From NCBI GenBank assembly GCA_964626885.1, contig CAZVJA010000236.1, positions 1-7,922 of the forward strand: DNA of 7,922 nucleotides. Direction: 5' to 3'. The notes beneath the pieces are model-generated. The model was given only the letters and a program-made list of their open reading frames with translations. It made no database searches and was not told the DNA's origin. The DNA comes from CAZVJA01 sp964626885. GTDB lineage: Bacteria; Planctomycetota; Planctomycetia; Planctomycetales; Planctomycetaceae. A program made the translations under genes and the position numbers. Positions 1 to 5,447 of the stretch are shown here, in pieces (the first letter of the stretch is position 1; each line of letters opens with the position of its first letter).

Positions 1-176
1 TCGGCGATCACGCCCAACAGGATGTTCATCAGCGTACTCTTGCCGGCGCCGTTCTCGCCGACGATCGCGTGAAACTCGCCGCGCGCAATCTCGAACGACA
101 CGCCGTCGAGCGCCATCACGCCGGGAAAGTGCTTCGTCACGTTGTCGATCACAATGAGCGGAGTTTGGGCGATCAT
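1..176 (-). CDS. Sugar-type ABC transporter ATP-binding protein, N-terminal fragment
   Basis: Only the first 58 codons are present; the gene runs off the left edge of the window. The product would be the cytoplasmic ATPase that powers the importer encoded just upstream. The start at 174-176 gives MIAQTPLIVIDNVTKHFPGV, followed by a Walker A motif GENGAGKST at residues 40-48. The spacing and the 'FPGV.ALDGVSFEI..GE..AIVGENGAGKST' pattern are typical of the first nucleotide-binding domain of RbsA/MglA-type sugar ATPases, which are normally about 500 residues with two such domains. The second domain, Walker B and the signature motif lie outside the window. It starts 42 bp after the permease stop with no obvious Shine-Dalgarno and is presumably the third gene of the same operon. 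The family call is secure; the sugar is unknown. Confidence 0.93.
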   Translation of the reverse strand, partial: MIAQTPLIVIDNVTKHFPGVMALDGVSFEIARGEFHAIVGENGAGKSTLMNILLGVIA

Positions 177-218
177 GCTTTTATCTTATTCGAAGCTTGA
201 GCCGCGCGGATCGACGCA

Positions 219-1877
219 TCATTGGGGGGCTGAGTCCGGCAACGTATTAGGTGTAACTTCCAGCTCACGGTTCGTGCGGGTCAGCCGCGCGGCTCCGGAT
301 CGGGTGACCCGCGTCTTCGAGACGTCGAGCCGTTTGAGCTTCGGGAGTTGTTCCAGCGCGGCGATACCGTCGTCGGTCAGAGCCGTTCCCGCCAGGGAAA
401 TCTCGACGACATCCGGGACGTATCGCAAGCGATTCACCAGAAGCTTGAGCGAGGCATCATCAATCTTCGAGTTCGCGAAATCGAGCCGGCGTCCCTCGTC
501 CGTCGATTCCATCGAGCCCCCCAGCGATGAAATCATCGAATTCGCCGCGTGTAGGCGATATGCAGGCAAACCGGCGTTCAGACCGACCGCGATTAACACC
601 GCCGCGACGACCCCCGACGCGAGCAGCACCCTTTTTCGGTTCACGGGCAACTTGGAGCGAAGCACCAACAGCAATGCAGCCGTCGTCACGAATGCCCAAG
701 TCGAAAGGGGAATCGCATCGAGCGACGTTTGTGTGGGCAACACCCACGGGCCGATGAGTACGGCCGAAACGGCCGCCAGAATCGATAGGTTCAGCACCGC
801 GACAAGGCCCAGCCCTCCGTTGAAGAAACCTATTCGCCGTTTGGAACCTTCTACCTGGCTGAACGCCACCGCGAGCACCACCACGCTCCCGACGATCAAC
901 CCTTCATACACTTGGGCTCCGGTCTTGATGATCTTCGCGACGCCGTCGATGAGCACCCGCAAAAAGAGCGCGCCGAGCACGGTGCCTGGAATGGTCCCCA
1001 CTCCCCCCTGCAAGCTGCACCCGCCGACGACCGCCGCCGCGATGGCGTTCAGCTCGTACCCGCGTCCGAGCGTCGGCGGCTCCGCCTGGCCGACTTCTCC
1101 CACGTACAGGATGCCGGCAATCGACGAGAGAATGGCGCTCAGGCAATAGGCGAACCACTTCAGCCGGTCGGTCCGAATACCGCTGAGCCGCGCCGCTTCC
1201 TCGTTCCCTCCAAGTGCATAGAGGTGACGCCCCAGCACGGTGCGGCTGAGCAACAACCAGCATAGCGCCGCGAGCACGGCAAAGAGAGTCGCCGGTATCC
1301 AGACCGAAGTCGTCAGATATCGAAAGGCCGGATCGAACACATGGATTTGAGTACTGCGACCGCCAAAGGTCGCTTCGGTGACGTTTTCGCAGATCGCCCA
1401 GGCGAAGCTCCGCAGGCCGATGAGCGTTGCCAGCGTCGCCACAAACGGCGGCAGCCCCACCATCGTAATCAGCCACGCGTGCAGGCTTCCGATGAGAAAA
1501 CCGACGAACAAGGTTCCCGCGATCGCCGTGACAATGACTCCGGTCCCCAATGGGACATTGGGACTGTGCATCGCATCGGGGGCCAACAGCAGGAGAATCG
1601 TGGCACAGATTGTTCCGCTGAAGCAGATCACTGACCCGCTGGAGAGGTCGATCCCCCCAGCGATGATCACCACCGCTGCTCCGAGCGAGAAGATCCCCAA
1701 GAGCGTCGTCTGTCGAACAATGTCGATCAGGCTCGTGCGCGGGTCGCGCAGATAATTGTGCTGTGCATCGATCGTCGTCGTGAGCGCGACGACAACCAGA
1801 ATGGCCAGCATCAGGCTCGATTCATGCCTGCGGAGCAGCCACAGCCAGTCGCGCCCGTGGGAGGGAGAATCCAGCAT
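219..1877 (-). CDS. RbsC-type ABC permease with extra membrane helices and a C-terminal leucine-rich-repeat domain
   Basis: This 552-residue protein is much longer than the usual 320-350 of the family (BPD_transp_2). Residues 1-345 are a complete permease core: first helix about 20-36, the hallmark GGIDLSSGSV at 74-83, the cytoplasmic-loop motif GGNEEAARLSGI at 223-234, and the late VVGGCSLQGGVGTIPGTVLGA region at 283-303. Residues 346-440 add three hydrophobic segments (about 354-380, 392-406, 417-435). Residues about 464-545 hold three short leucine-rich repeats with the pattern 'L.(I/L)....(T/S).(L/I/V)(T/D)D.G...L..L..L', of a type common in planctomycetes. The reading frame is open throughout, so this looks like a real fusion. 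The start at 1877 lies 6 bp after the binding-protein stop, which implies translational coupling; no Shine-Dalgarno is visible. It would form the transmembrane channel. The role of the tail is unknown. Confidence 0.93.
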   Translation of the reverse strand: MLDSPSHGRDWLWLLRRHESSLMLAILVVVALTTTIDAQHNYLRDPRTSLIDIVRQTTLLGIFSLGAAVVIIAGGIDLSSGSVICFSGTICATILLLLAPDAMHSPNVPLGTGVIVTAIAGTLFVGFLIGSLHAWLITMVGLPPFVATLATLIGLRSFAWAICENVTEATFGGRSTQIHVFDPAFRYLTTSVWIPATLFAVLAALCWLLLSRTVLGRHLYALGGNEEAARLSGIRTDRLKWFAYCLSAILSSIAGILYVGEVGQAEPPTLGRGYELNAIAAAVVGGCSLQGGVGTIPGTVLGALFLRVLIDGVAKIIKTGAQVYEGLIVGSVVVLAVAFSQVEGSKRRIGFFNGGLGLVAVLNLSILAAVSAVLIGPWVLPTQTSLDAIPLSTWAFVTTAALLLVLRSKLPVNRKRVLLASGVVAAVLIAVGLNAGLPAYRLHAANSMISSLGGSMESTDEGRRLDFANSKIDDASLKLLVNRLRYVPDVVEISLAGTALTDDGIAALEQLPKLKRLDVSKTRVTRSGAARLTRTNRELEVTPNTLPDSAPQ

Positions 1878-1883
1878 GGAGGA

Positions 1884-3041
1884 TCACGACCCTTCGAGCT
1901 TGTACTTGGCCAGCCAGGTTTTGAAATCGTCGAGCCGGAGGAATTCGGTCTTTTTGCCGAACATGTCCCCTTTGAGCGGAGAACCCTCGTTCGGCACGAC
2001 GACCTTCAGGCCGGTGTCGTAGATGTCGCCGTCCTTCTCTCCGTGTTTGGGAAACATCTCCTTGATGGTCCCCTGATCATTGTCTACTAGCGCTCTGAGA
2101 ATCCGCACCCCCTGGTACCCCATCTGGTAGGGATTCTGCACCACCATCGCGTCGATCATCTCTTCCTTCATCGCCACGATGGCGCCTGGCTCTGCATCGA
2201 ATGTGACGACGGTAAACTTGGCGCGGCTTTTGGTTTCTTTCAAAACATCGACGATGGCCGGGGCGTTGTACGACCATATCCCAACGAGCGTCTTCAATTT
2301 GTCACTGTGGTTGCGAATGGCGTTGCGGACATTCTCCCGGGCACGAGCCGGGTCATTGTCGTCGGCCATGCTATCGAGAGATTCGTATTTCTCTCCGGCT
2401 CCCGTGCCAAAACCTCCGATCCGTTCGATAGCATTTTGTGCACCGGTCCGCCCGACGAAAGTCACGTAACCGCCACCGTCGGGCCGCAAAAACTTCGCGC
2501 ACTTTCCCAGTTCTTCCCCACCGACGCGATTGTCAGTTCCGATGTAGGCGAATCGCGCATCTCCCATCGTTTTGCGGTCGACGTCGGAATCGATCGTCAC
2601 CACTTTGATCCCCTTTTTCTGCAGGGCACGCATTTCGTCGGCGATGGCCACATTTTTCTCGTCGAGTGCCGAGACGCCAACCCCCACGATATCGGACTGG
2701 CTGCCGAACTGCCGCAACTTGTCGAGCTGCCCCTGCGGCGTGCCGTCGTTGACTTCCAGCACCGCCTGATAGCCAGTCCCTTTCAGCCCGAGTTCTTTTT
2801 CGGCGTCGAGCATGCCGGCGCGGCAGGCGTCCCAGAAGGGGGAGTTGCCGTTCGTCAGGATGATAATCCGCTTTGTCGATCCCGACGGTGCCTTATTCGG
2901 CGTTCCCGTGCCCGACTGGCCGGCGTTCCCCTGCGGTTTTGTTGCCGGCTGCGATCCGCACCCGCCGGCGAACAGTAATGCGACCAGCACGATCGCCTGA
3001 CTCCACGGACCTCCCCAACGAGAACGAACAATCGGCTGCAT
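1884..3041 (-). CDS. Sugar-type ABC transporter substrate-binding lipoprotein
   Basis: This 385-residue solute-binding protein is of the ribose/galactose-binding type (Peripla_BP_4 family). It is first in the operon. The N-terminus has basic residues (R6, R8), a hydrophobic stretch 16-25 and a lipobox-like LFAGGC with Cys28 as the likely lipidated residue. It would therefore be tethered to a membrane facing the periplasm. Residues 31-56 are a Gly/Ser/Thr/Pro-rich linker. The fold begins at KRIIILTNGNSPFWDACRAG (57-76), typical of the family's first strand and helix. Other family landmarks are VTIDSDVD (148-155), IGTDNRVGGEELG (167-179) and VTFDAEPGAIVAMKEEMIDA (279-298), followed by VVQNPYQMGYQGV (300-312). 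These segments usually line the ligand cleft and hinge. It would bind a sugar or sugar-like solute and deliver it to the permease; the exact ligand cannot be told. Start chosen at 3041 because a purine-rich ribosome site precedes it. Confidence 0.94.
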   Translation of the reverse strand: MQPIVRSRWGGPWSQAIVLVALLFAGGCGSQPATKPQGNAGQSGTGTPNKAPSGSTKRIIILTNGNSPFWDACRAGMLDAEKELGLKGTGYQAVLEVNDGTPQGQLDKLRQFGSQSDIVGVGVSALDEKNVAIADEMRALQKKGIKVVTIDSDVDRKTMGDARFAYIGTDNRVGGEELGKCAKFLRPDGGGYVTFVGRTGAQNAIERIGGFGTGAGEKYESLDSMADDNDPARARENVRNAIRNHSDKLKTLVGIWSYNAPAIVDVLKETKSRAKFTVVTFDAEPGAIVAMKEEMIDAMVVQNPYQMGYQGVRILRALVDNDQGTIKEMFPKHGEKDGDIYDTGLKVVVPNEGSPLKGDMFGKKTEFLRLDDFKTWLAKYKLEGS

Positions 3042-3047
3042 AATGCT

Positions 3048-3054
3048 TCCTTCT
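3048..3054 (-). promoter_or_regulatory. Ribosome binding site of the substrate-binding protein gene
   Basis: Read on the minus strand the bases are AGAAGGA, with the AAGGA core 6 nt before the ATG at 3039-3041. This supports that start and makes it the best ribosome site of the importer operon. Confidence 0.6.
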
Positions 3055-3143
3055 GGAAAGGGGAGTAGAACAATCGATACAACGTCCGATCGGGGGGCTA
3101 GTCCTTCCGAGAACCGACCCGACCGACGAAAGTGTCCTTTAAA

Positions 3144-3155
3144 TCATTCAAATGA
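3144..3155. promoter_or_regulatory. Short palindrome, possible operator of the importer operon
   Basis: TCATTCAAATGA has 5-bp inverted arms around a 2-bp centre. It lies about 15 bp downstream of the predicted leftward -10 element, where a bound repressor could block transcription. A 5-bp arm length is easily met by chance in A+T-rich DNA and no regulator gene is in the window, so this is tentative. Confidence 0.2.
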
Positions 3156-3169
3156 CGTGGGGAAAACTC

Positions 3170-3198
3170 AGAATAAATCCCGCTGGCGCGCAAGTCAA
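3170..3198 (-). promoter_or_regulatory. Sigma70-like promoter candidate for the ABC importer operon
   Basis: On the minus strand TTGACT (3193-3198) is followed after exactly 17 bp by TATTCT (3170-3175), matching 5/6 and 4/6 of the sigma70 consensus. Transcription would start near 3163, giving a leader of about 120 nt before the binding-protein ATG at 3041. Planctomycete promoters are poorly defined, so the match is suggestive only. Confidence 0.45.
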
Positions 3199-3217
3199 CG
3201 AGGTGCAAAACCTGCGA

Positions 3218-3246
3218 TTGTCCCCCTTTCGGCGACTCGCTATAAA
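3218..3246 (+). promoter_or_regulatory. Sigma70-like promoter candidate for the SirB1-like gene
   Basis: TTGTCC (3218-3223) is followed after 17 bp by TATAAA (3241-3246), matching 4/6 and 5/6 of consensus. Transcription would start near 3253 and the leader would contain the hairpin repeat at 3301-3379 before the ATG at 3429. Its -35 box lies only 19 bp from the -35 box of the leftward promoter. Confidence 0.4.
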
Positions 3247-3300
3247 TCCGCGAAGTTGGAACTTCATTTGGCGATTTGGCGGAAATGAGGTTGTGAGGGT

Positions 3301-3379
3301 GGGAGGGCGAAGCTCCTGCTGAGCCGCTAATATCAGAAGACTCTCGAACTCCGCGGCTCGGCGGGAGCCTCGCCCTCCC
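3301..3379 (+). repeat. Hairpin-forming dispersed repeat, copy 1
   Basis: The left arm 3301-3327 starts GGGAGGGCGA and the right arm 3353-3379 ends TCGCCCTCCC. The two 27-nt arms are complementary at 24 positions, with a 25-nt spacer. In plus-strand RNA two of the three mismatches become G-U pairs. The right arm and the two following bases (29 nt, 3353-3381) are identical to 5139-5167 of copy 2, in the same orientation. Read on the minus strand the right arm encodes EGEAPAEP, a string I recall from spurious planctomycete ORFs. The copy lies in the probable leader of the SirB1-like gene. It has no outer inverted repeat like that of copy 2. Confidence 0.85.
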
Positions 3380-3428
3380 GGAATTGTGCTTTCCCGGGAT
3401 TGAAATAACTCAAAGGGCGTCGCAAAGC

Positions 3429-4268
3429 ATGATCCATCACACCCATTACCAGCACGATACCGAATTCACCAAGCTGCTCGCGCGGCGGAGCGACGTCGAT
3501 CTGACGCTGGCCGCGCTCGAGCTGGCCCGCGATCTGTATCCCGGGCTCGATTTTCGCCCGACTTTCGATTGGATCAACGCGCGCGGCGCGGAGTTGGCGG
3601 GGCCGGTCGCCCGCGCCCGCAACGAACGGGAATCGCTCAGCGAGCTTGGCCGCTGCTTGGCGGAAATTCATGGCATTCACGGCAGCCCGGAAGCATACGA
3701 GCAGGCCGACGGCAGTTGCCTCAACCGCGTGATCGAGACCGGAAACGGACTGCCGATCACGTTGTCGATCTTGTACATGGCCGTGGCTTCACAAGTCGGC
3801 ATTGAGTTGCAGGGGGTCTCCGCGCCGCTGCATTTTCTCACCCGGTATGAATCGGCCGAAGGTCCGCTGTTCGTCGATGCCTTTGGCGACGGCCGCGTGC
3901 TCGATGAGCAGGAATGCGTCGAATGGCTCCGCGCCATCGCCGACGACGAAACAACCGACATGGAGCGGGCTCTCCAGCCGGCTCTTCCGCGGACAATCAT
4001 TCTAAGAATGTTGAACAACCTCAAGGCCATCCATGCTCGCCAGGAAAACTGGCGGGCCGCGTGGCGGGTTCAGCACCGACTTTCGGCTCTGCATCCCGCG
4101 TCGTACGAAGAACGACGCGACCTCGCGGTCATCTCCTTGTGGGCCGACCGTCCGGGACAGGCCATCGACCTGCTCCGGTCCTGCCTGCGGAACTGCGCGC
4201 CCACGGAACGGGACGCATTGAACTCGCATCTTGCGGATGCGGAGAAGCAACTCGTCCGTTGGAACTGA
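3429..4268 (+). CDS. SirB1-like transglutaminase-fold protein with TPR-like C-terminus
   Basis: From the ATG at 3429 the product has 279 residues, close to the about 270 of E. coli SirB1 (YchA). An in-frame TTG at 3384 would add 15 residues but abuts the repeat and is not preferred. Residues about 35-165 match the Transglut_core2 pattern: N99 in CLNRVIETGNGLPITLSILY (97-116), then GVSAPLHF (129-136) and FVDAF (148-152). H135 and D150 sit where the transglutaminase-fold His and Asp lie. The position where active enzymes carry Cys appears to be Pro/Ile in the 'GLPITL' segment, as in other SirB1 proteins, so catalysis is doubtful. Residues about 185-275 are helical, with TPR-like periodicity (NNLKAIHARQENWRAAWRVQ, then a second unit). 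There is no signal peptide, so it is probably cytoplasmic. The role of the family is not well established. It stands alone and converges on the PilZ gene. Confidence 0.9.
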   Translation: MIHHTHYQHDTEFTKLLARRSDVDLTLAALELARDLYPGLDFRPTFDWINARGAELAGPVARARNERESLSELGRCLAEIHGIHGSPEAYEQADGSCLNRVIETGNGLPITLSILYMAVASQVGIELQGVSAPLHFLTRYESAEGPLFVDAFGDGRVLDEQECVEWLRAIADDETTDMERALQPALPRTIILRMLNNLKAIHARQENWRAAWRVQHRLSALHPASYEERRDLAVISLWADRPGQAIDLLRSCLRNCAPTERDALNSHLADAEKQLVRWN

Positions 4269-4281
4269 GCCAACAGGCTCA
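4266..4281. terminator. Small hairpin between convergent genes, possible terminator
   Basis: TGAGCC and GGCTCA form a 6-bp stem around an AACA loop, and the first arm includes the stop codon of the SirB1-like gene. A loose T-rich tract (TTCTGTTTCC) follows on the plus strand, but there is no clean run of T. The 42-bp gap between two convergent genes is a natural place for a shared terminator. Confidence 0.3.
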
Positions 4282-4310
4282 ACCGGCTTCTGTTTCCAAG
4301 GACACCCGCA

Positions 4311-4802
4311 TCACGCGTGCGCGAGCTCGTCCCAATTTCGTTCGGTGGTGCTCGGAAGGTCTATCTTTCGGACGAATACCCCGCCGCTCTGATAGATTCC
4401 TTCACGTGTGAACCGGCACCAGAGAAGCTCCGTGAGGATCGTTTCGCACGCGCCGTCGTCGAGCCGCAAAGTCACCGCGACTCTGCGGCACGACAACGGT
4501 CGGCAGTGCGTGAACGAAATCCCCCCTTTGGAGATGTCGCGGCCCGCGGCCAGCAACGGTTCCCCGTCGGGCAGATCGTGCGGATCGAGCAGCGTCACGG
4601 CGATCGGCCGCTCGAAGCGGAACCGATGCCAGCGCCGCGCGTGCAGCACTTGCCGAGGGCAGTGCCAGCTCGCCACCAGTGAGTCCATCAGACTGCTGAT
4701 GGTCCCCAGCCGGCGCAGAACGGAACTTTCAATGGATTCGCGCGAAGCCCCCTGGTGTGGCGGCTCCAGCGACACGATCGGCGAAGCGGTCGTTTGCAGC
4801 AT
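4311..4802 (-). CDS. PilZ-domain protein, predicted c-di-GMP receptor
   Basis: The ATG at 4800-4802 gives 163 residues. A GTG at 4908-4910 would add 36 residues, but these look like translated upstream DNA and cover a palindrome, so the ATG is preferred; neither start has a clear Shine-Dalgarno. The PilZ domain spans about 55-150. R56-R57-W-H-R60 fits the RxxxR motif and D89-I-S-K-G-G94 fits the (D/N)xSxxG motif; these are the residues that grip c-di-GMP in the family. The C-terminal part FTREGIYQSGGVFVRKID (131-148) fits the late PilZ strands. Residues 1-50 are a helical N-terminal segment of unknown role. No output domain or signal peptide is seen, so it would act in the cytoplasm through a partner, possibly in motility or exopolysaccharide control. 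No such gene is near. Confidence 0.85.
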   Translation of the reverse strand: MLQTTASPIVSLEPPHQGASRESIESSVLRRLGTISSLMDSLVASWHCPRQVLHARRWHRFRFERPIAVTLLDPHDLPDGEPLLAAGRDISKGGISFTHCRPLSCRRVAVTLRLDDGACETILTELLWCRFTREGIYQSGGVFVRKIDLPSTTERNWDELAHA

Positions 4803-4819
4803 AGGATGAGTTGAATACA

Positions 4820-4833
4820 GCGAAATATTTCGC
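4820..4833. promoter_or_regulatory. Perfect 14-bp palindrome upstream of the PilZ gene
   Basis: GCGAAATATTTCGC is its own reverse complement and ends 17 bp before the preferred ATG of the PilZ gene (4802). It lies in an A+T-rich patch where a promoter would be expected, so it is a candidate operator. About one such palindrome is expected by chance per 16 kb, so position rather than rarity is the argument. Confidence 0.35.
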
Positions 4834-5063
4834 GAAAAGCGGCAGGCCCGGAATAGGGCGGATTCTGCACGAATTTGTCTGTACACGATTGGAAGGTGTC
4901 GGAACGACACGAAAGGATGTTCAACACTAGCTCGCGTTTTTCCGAGTGCAAATTCGTTTTCATCGGAATTGGCGCCGCCACGGGCGTCTGTGGCATTTCC
5001 GAGTCATCCGCGAGAACTCGTCCCGAGTCGGGATCAGCTCGCCGGCCCGCGGTGTATCACGAG

Positions 5064-5181
5064 AGGTGGTTTCAAAACGTTGTATTTGGGAGGGCGACAC
5101 TCCGTCGGAGCCGCCATAACCAGAGACTTTCGAACGCAGCGGCTCGGCGGGAGCCTCGCCCTCCCGGTTTTGAAACCACCT
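5064..5181 (+). repeat. Hairpin-forming dispersed repeat, copy 2, with perfect outer inverted repeats (MITE-like)
   Basis: The element is bounded by AGGTGGTTTCAAAAC (5064-5078) and its exact reverse complement GTTTTGAAACCACCT (5167-5181), a perfect 15-bp terminal inverted repeat. Inside it, a left arm at 5088-5114 and a right arm at 5139-5165 are complementary at 21 of 27 positions around a 24-nt spacer. The right arm is identical to that of copy 1 and the spacer is similar (both contain a 'CAGA..' and 'TCGAAC' piece). No transposase gene and no clear target-site duplication are visible. It could be a non-autonomous mobile element, a REP-like sequence or a structured transcript element. Confidence 0.85.
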
Positions 5182-5351
5182 GGAGTAACGGTACTCAATT
5201 ACGCGCCGTACGGATGTTGCCAAATCGCAACATCGGTCGTCCGGTTGTCGTGGTCGGGCCGATTGGTCGGCTTGCGCGGCACCGGGCATCCGAGAAAGCA
5301 TGACGACAGCATATCTCTCGGGAACGAATCGTGAATCTCCGGCGCGGCGGA

Positions 5352-5379
5352 TTGATTCCCTCCCGGCACGACCTAAGAT
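5352..5379 (+). promoter_or_regulatory. Weak promoter candidate for the small membrane protein gene
   Basis: TTGATT (5352-5357) and TAAGAT (5374-5379) are separated by 16 bp, each matching 4/6 of the sigma70 consensus. Transcription would start about 60 bp before the ATG at 5448. Support is positional and weak. Confidence 0.3.
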
Positions 5380-5433
5380 TTTCCTGGGCGGCGCCGTTTG
5401 CCGGCCATGCCCTCGGCTATTGATCACGAGCCG

Positions 5434-5440
5434 AAAGGAG
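5434..5440 (+). promoter_or_regulatory. Strong ribosome binding site before the small membrane protein
   Basis: AAAGGAG lies 7 nt before the ATG at 5448. It is the clearest Shine-Dalgarno in the window and decides the start of the 95-residue gene. A TCGGCT/AGCCGA inverted repeat (5413-5418 and 5429-5434) abuts it and shares one base. Confidence 0.75.
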
Positions 5441-5447
5441 TTCACAC

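Larger units (their letters stand above)
3042..3428. other. Intergenic control region between divergent genes
   Basis: This 387-bp stretch separates the leftward importer operon from the rightward SirB1-like gene. It is locally more A+T-rich than its surroundings between about 3130 and 3300. It holds a leftward and a rightward promoter candidate back to back, a short palindrome and a hairpin repeat, all listed separately. Open frames crossing it use out-of-context codons and run through the repeat, so I see no gene in it. Confidence 0.7.
4803..5447. other. Long intergenic region between PilZ gene and small membrane protein gene
   Basis: This 645-bp stretch shows no convincing gene. Frames open here on both strands (for example 4960-5445 minus) run through the repeat and give Arg-rich, low-complexity proteins. 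It holds a 14-bp palindrome next to the PilZ start, a 13-bp palindrome TCCCGAGTCGGGA at 5021-5033, the large repeat at 5064-5181, a weak rightward promoter candidate at 5352-5379 and a ribosome site at 5434-5440. I saw no tRNA-like cloverleaf and no rRNA. Confidence 0.65.

Noticed and set aside
142..1149. 335-residue plus-strand open frame over the permease gene
   Set aside because: It is a shadow of the permease on the opposite strand. It is rich in Arg, Ser, Pro and Thr, has no recognisable domain, and the minus frame has unmistakable family motifs.
3333..3680. 115-residue minus-strand open frame across the SirB1-like gene start and repeat copy 1
   Set aside because: It overlaps a well-supported plus gene and ends in the translated repeat.
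4803..4910. GTG-initiated 36-residue N-terminal extension of the PilZ protein
   Set aside because: The extension resembles no signal or domain, has no ribosome site and covers an A+T-rich patch with a perfect palindrome more consistent with a control region.
4960..5445. 161-residue minus-strand open frame containing EGEAPAEP
   Set aside because: It runs through the inverted repeat and is Arg-rich with no domain; the EGEAPAEP string is a translation of the repeat, not evidence of a protein.
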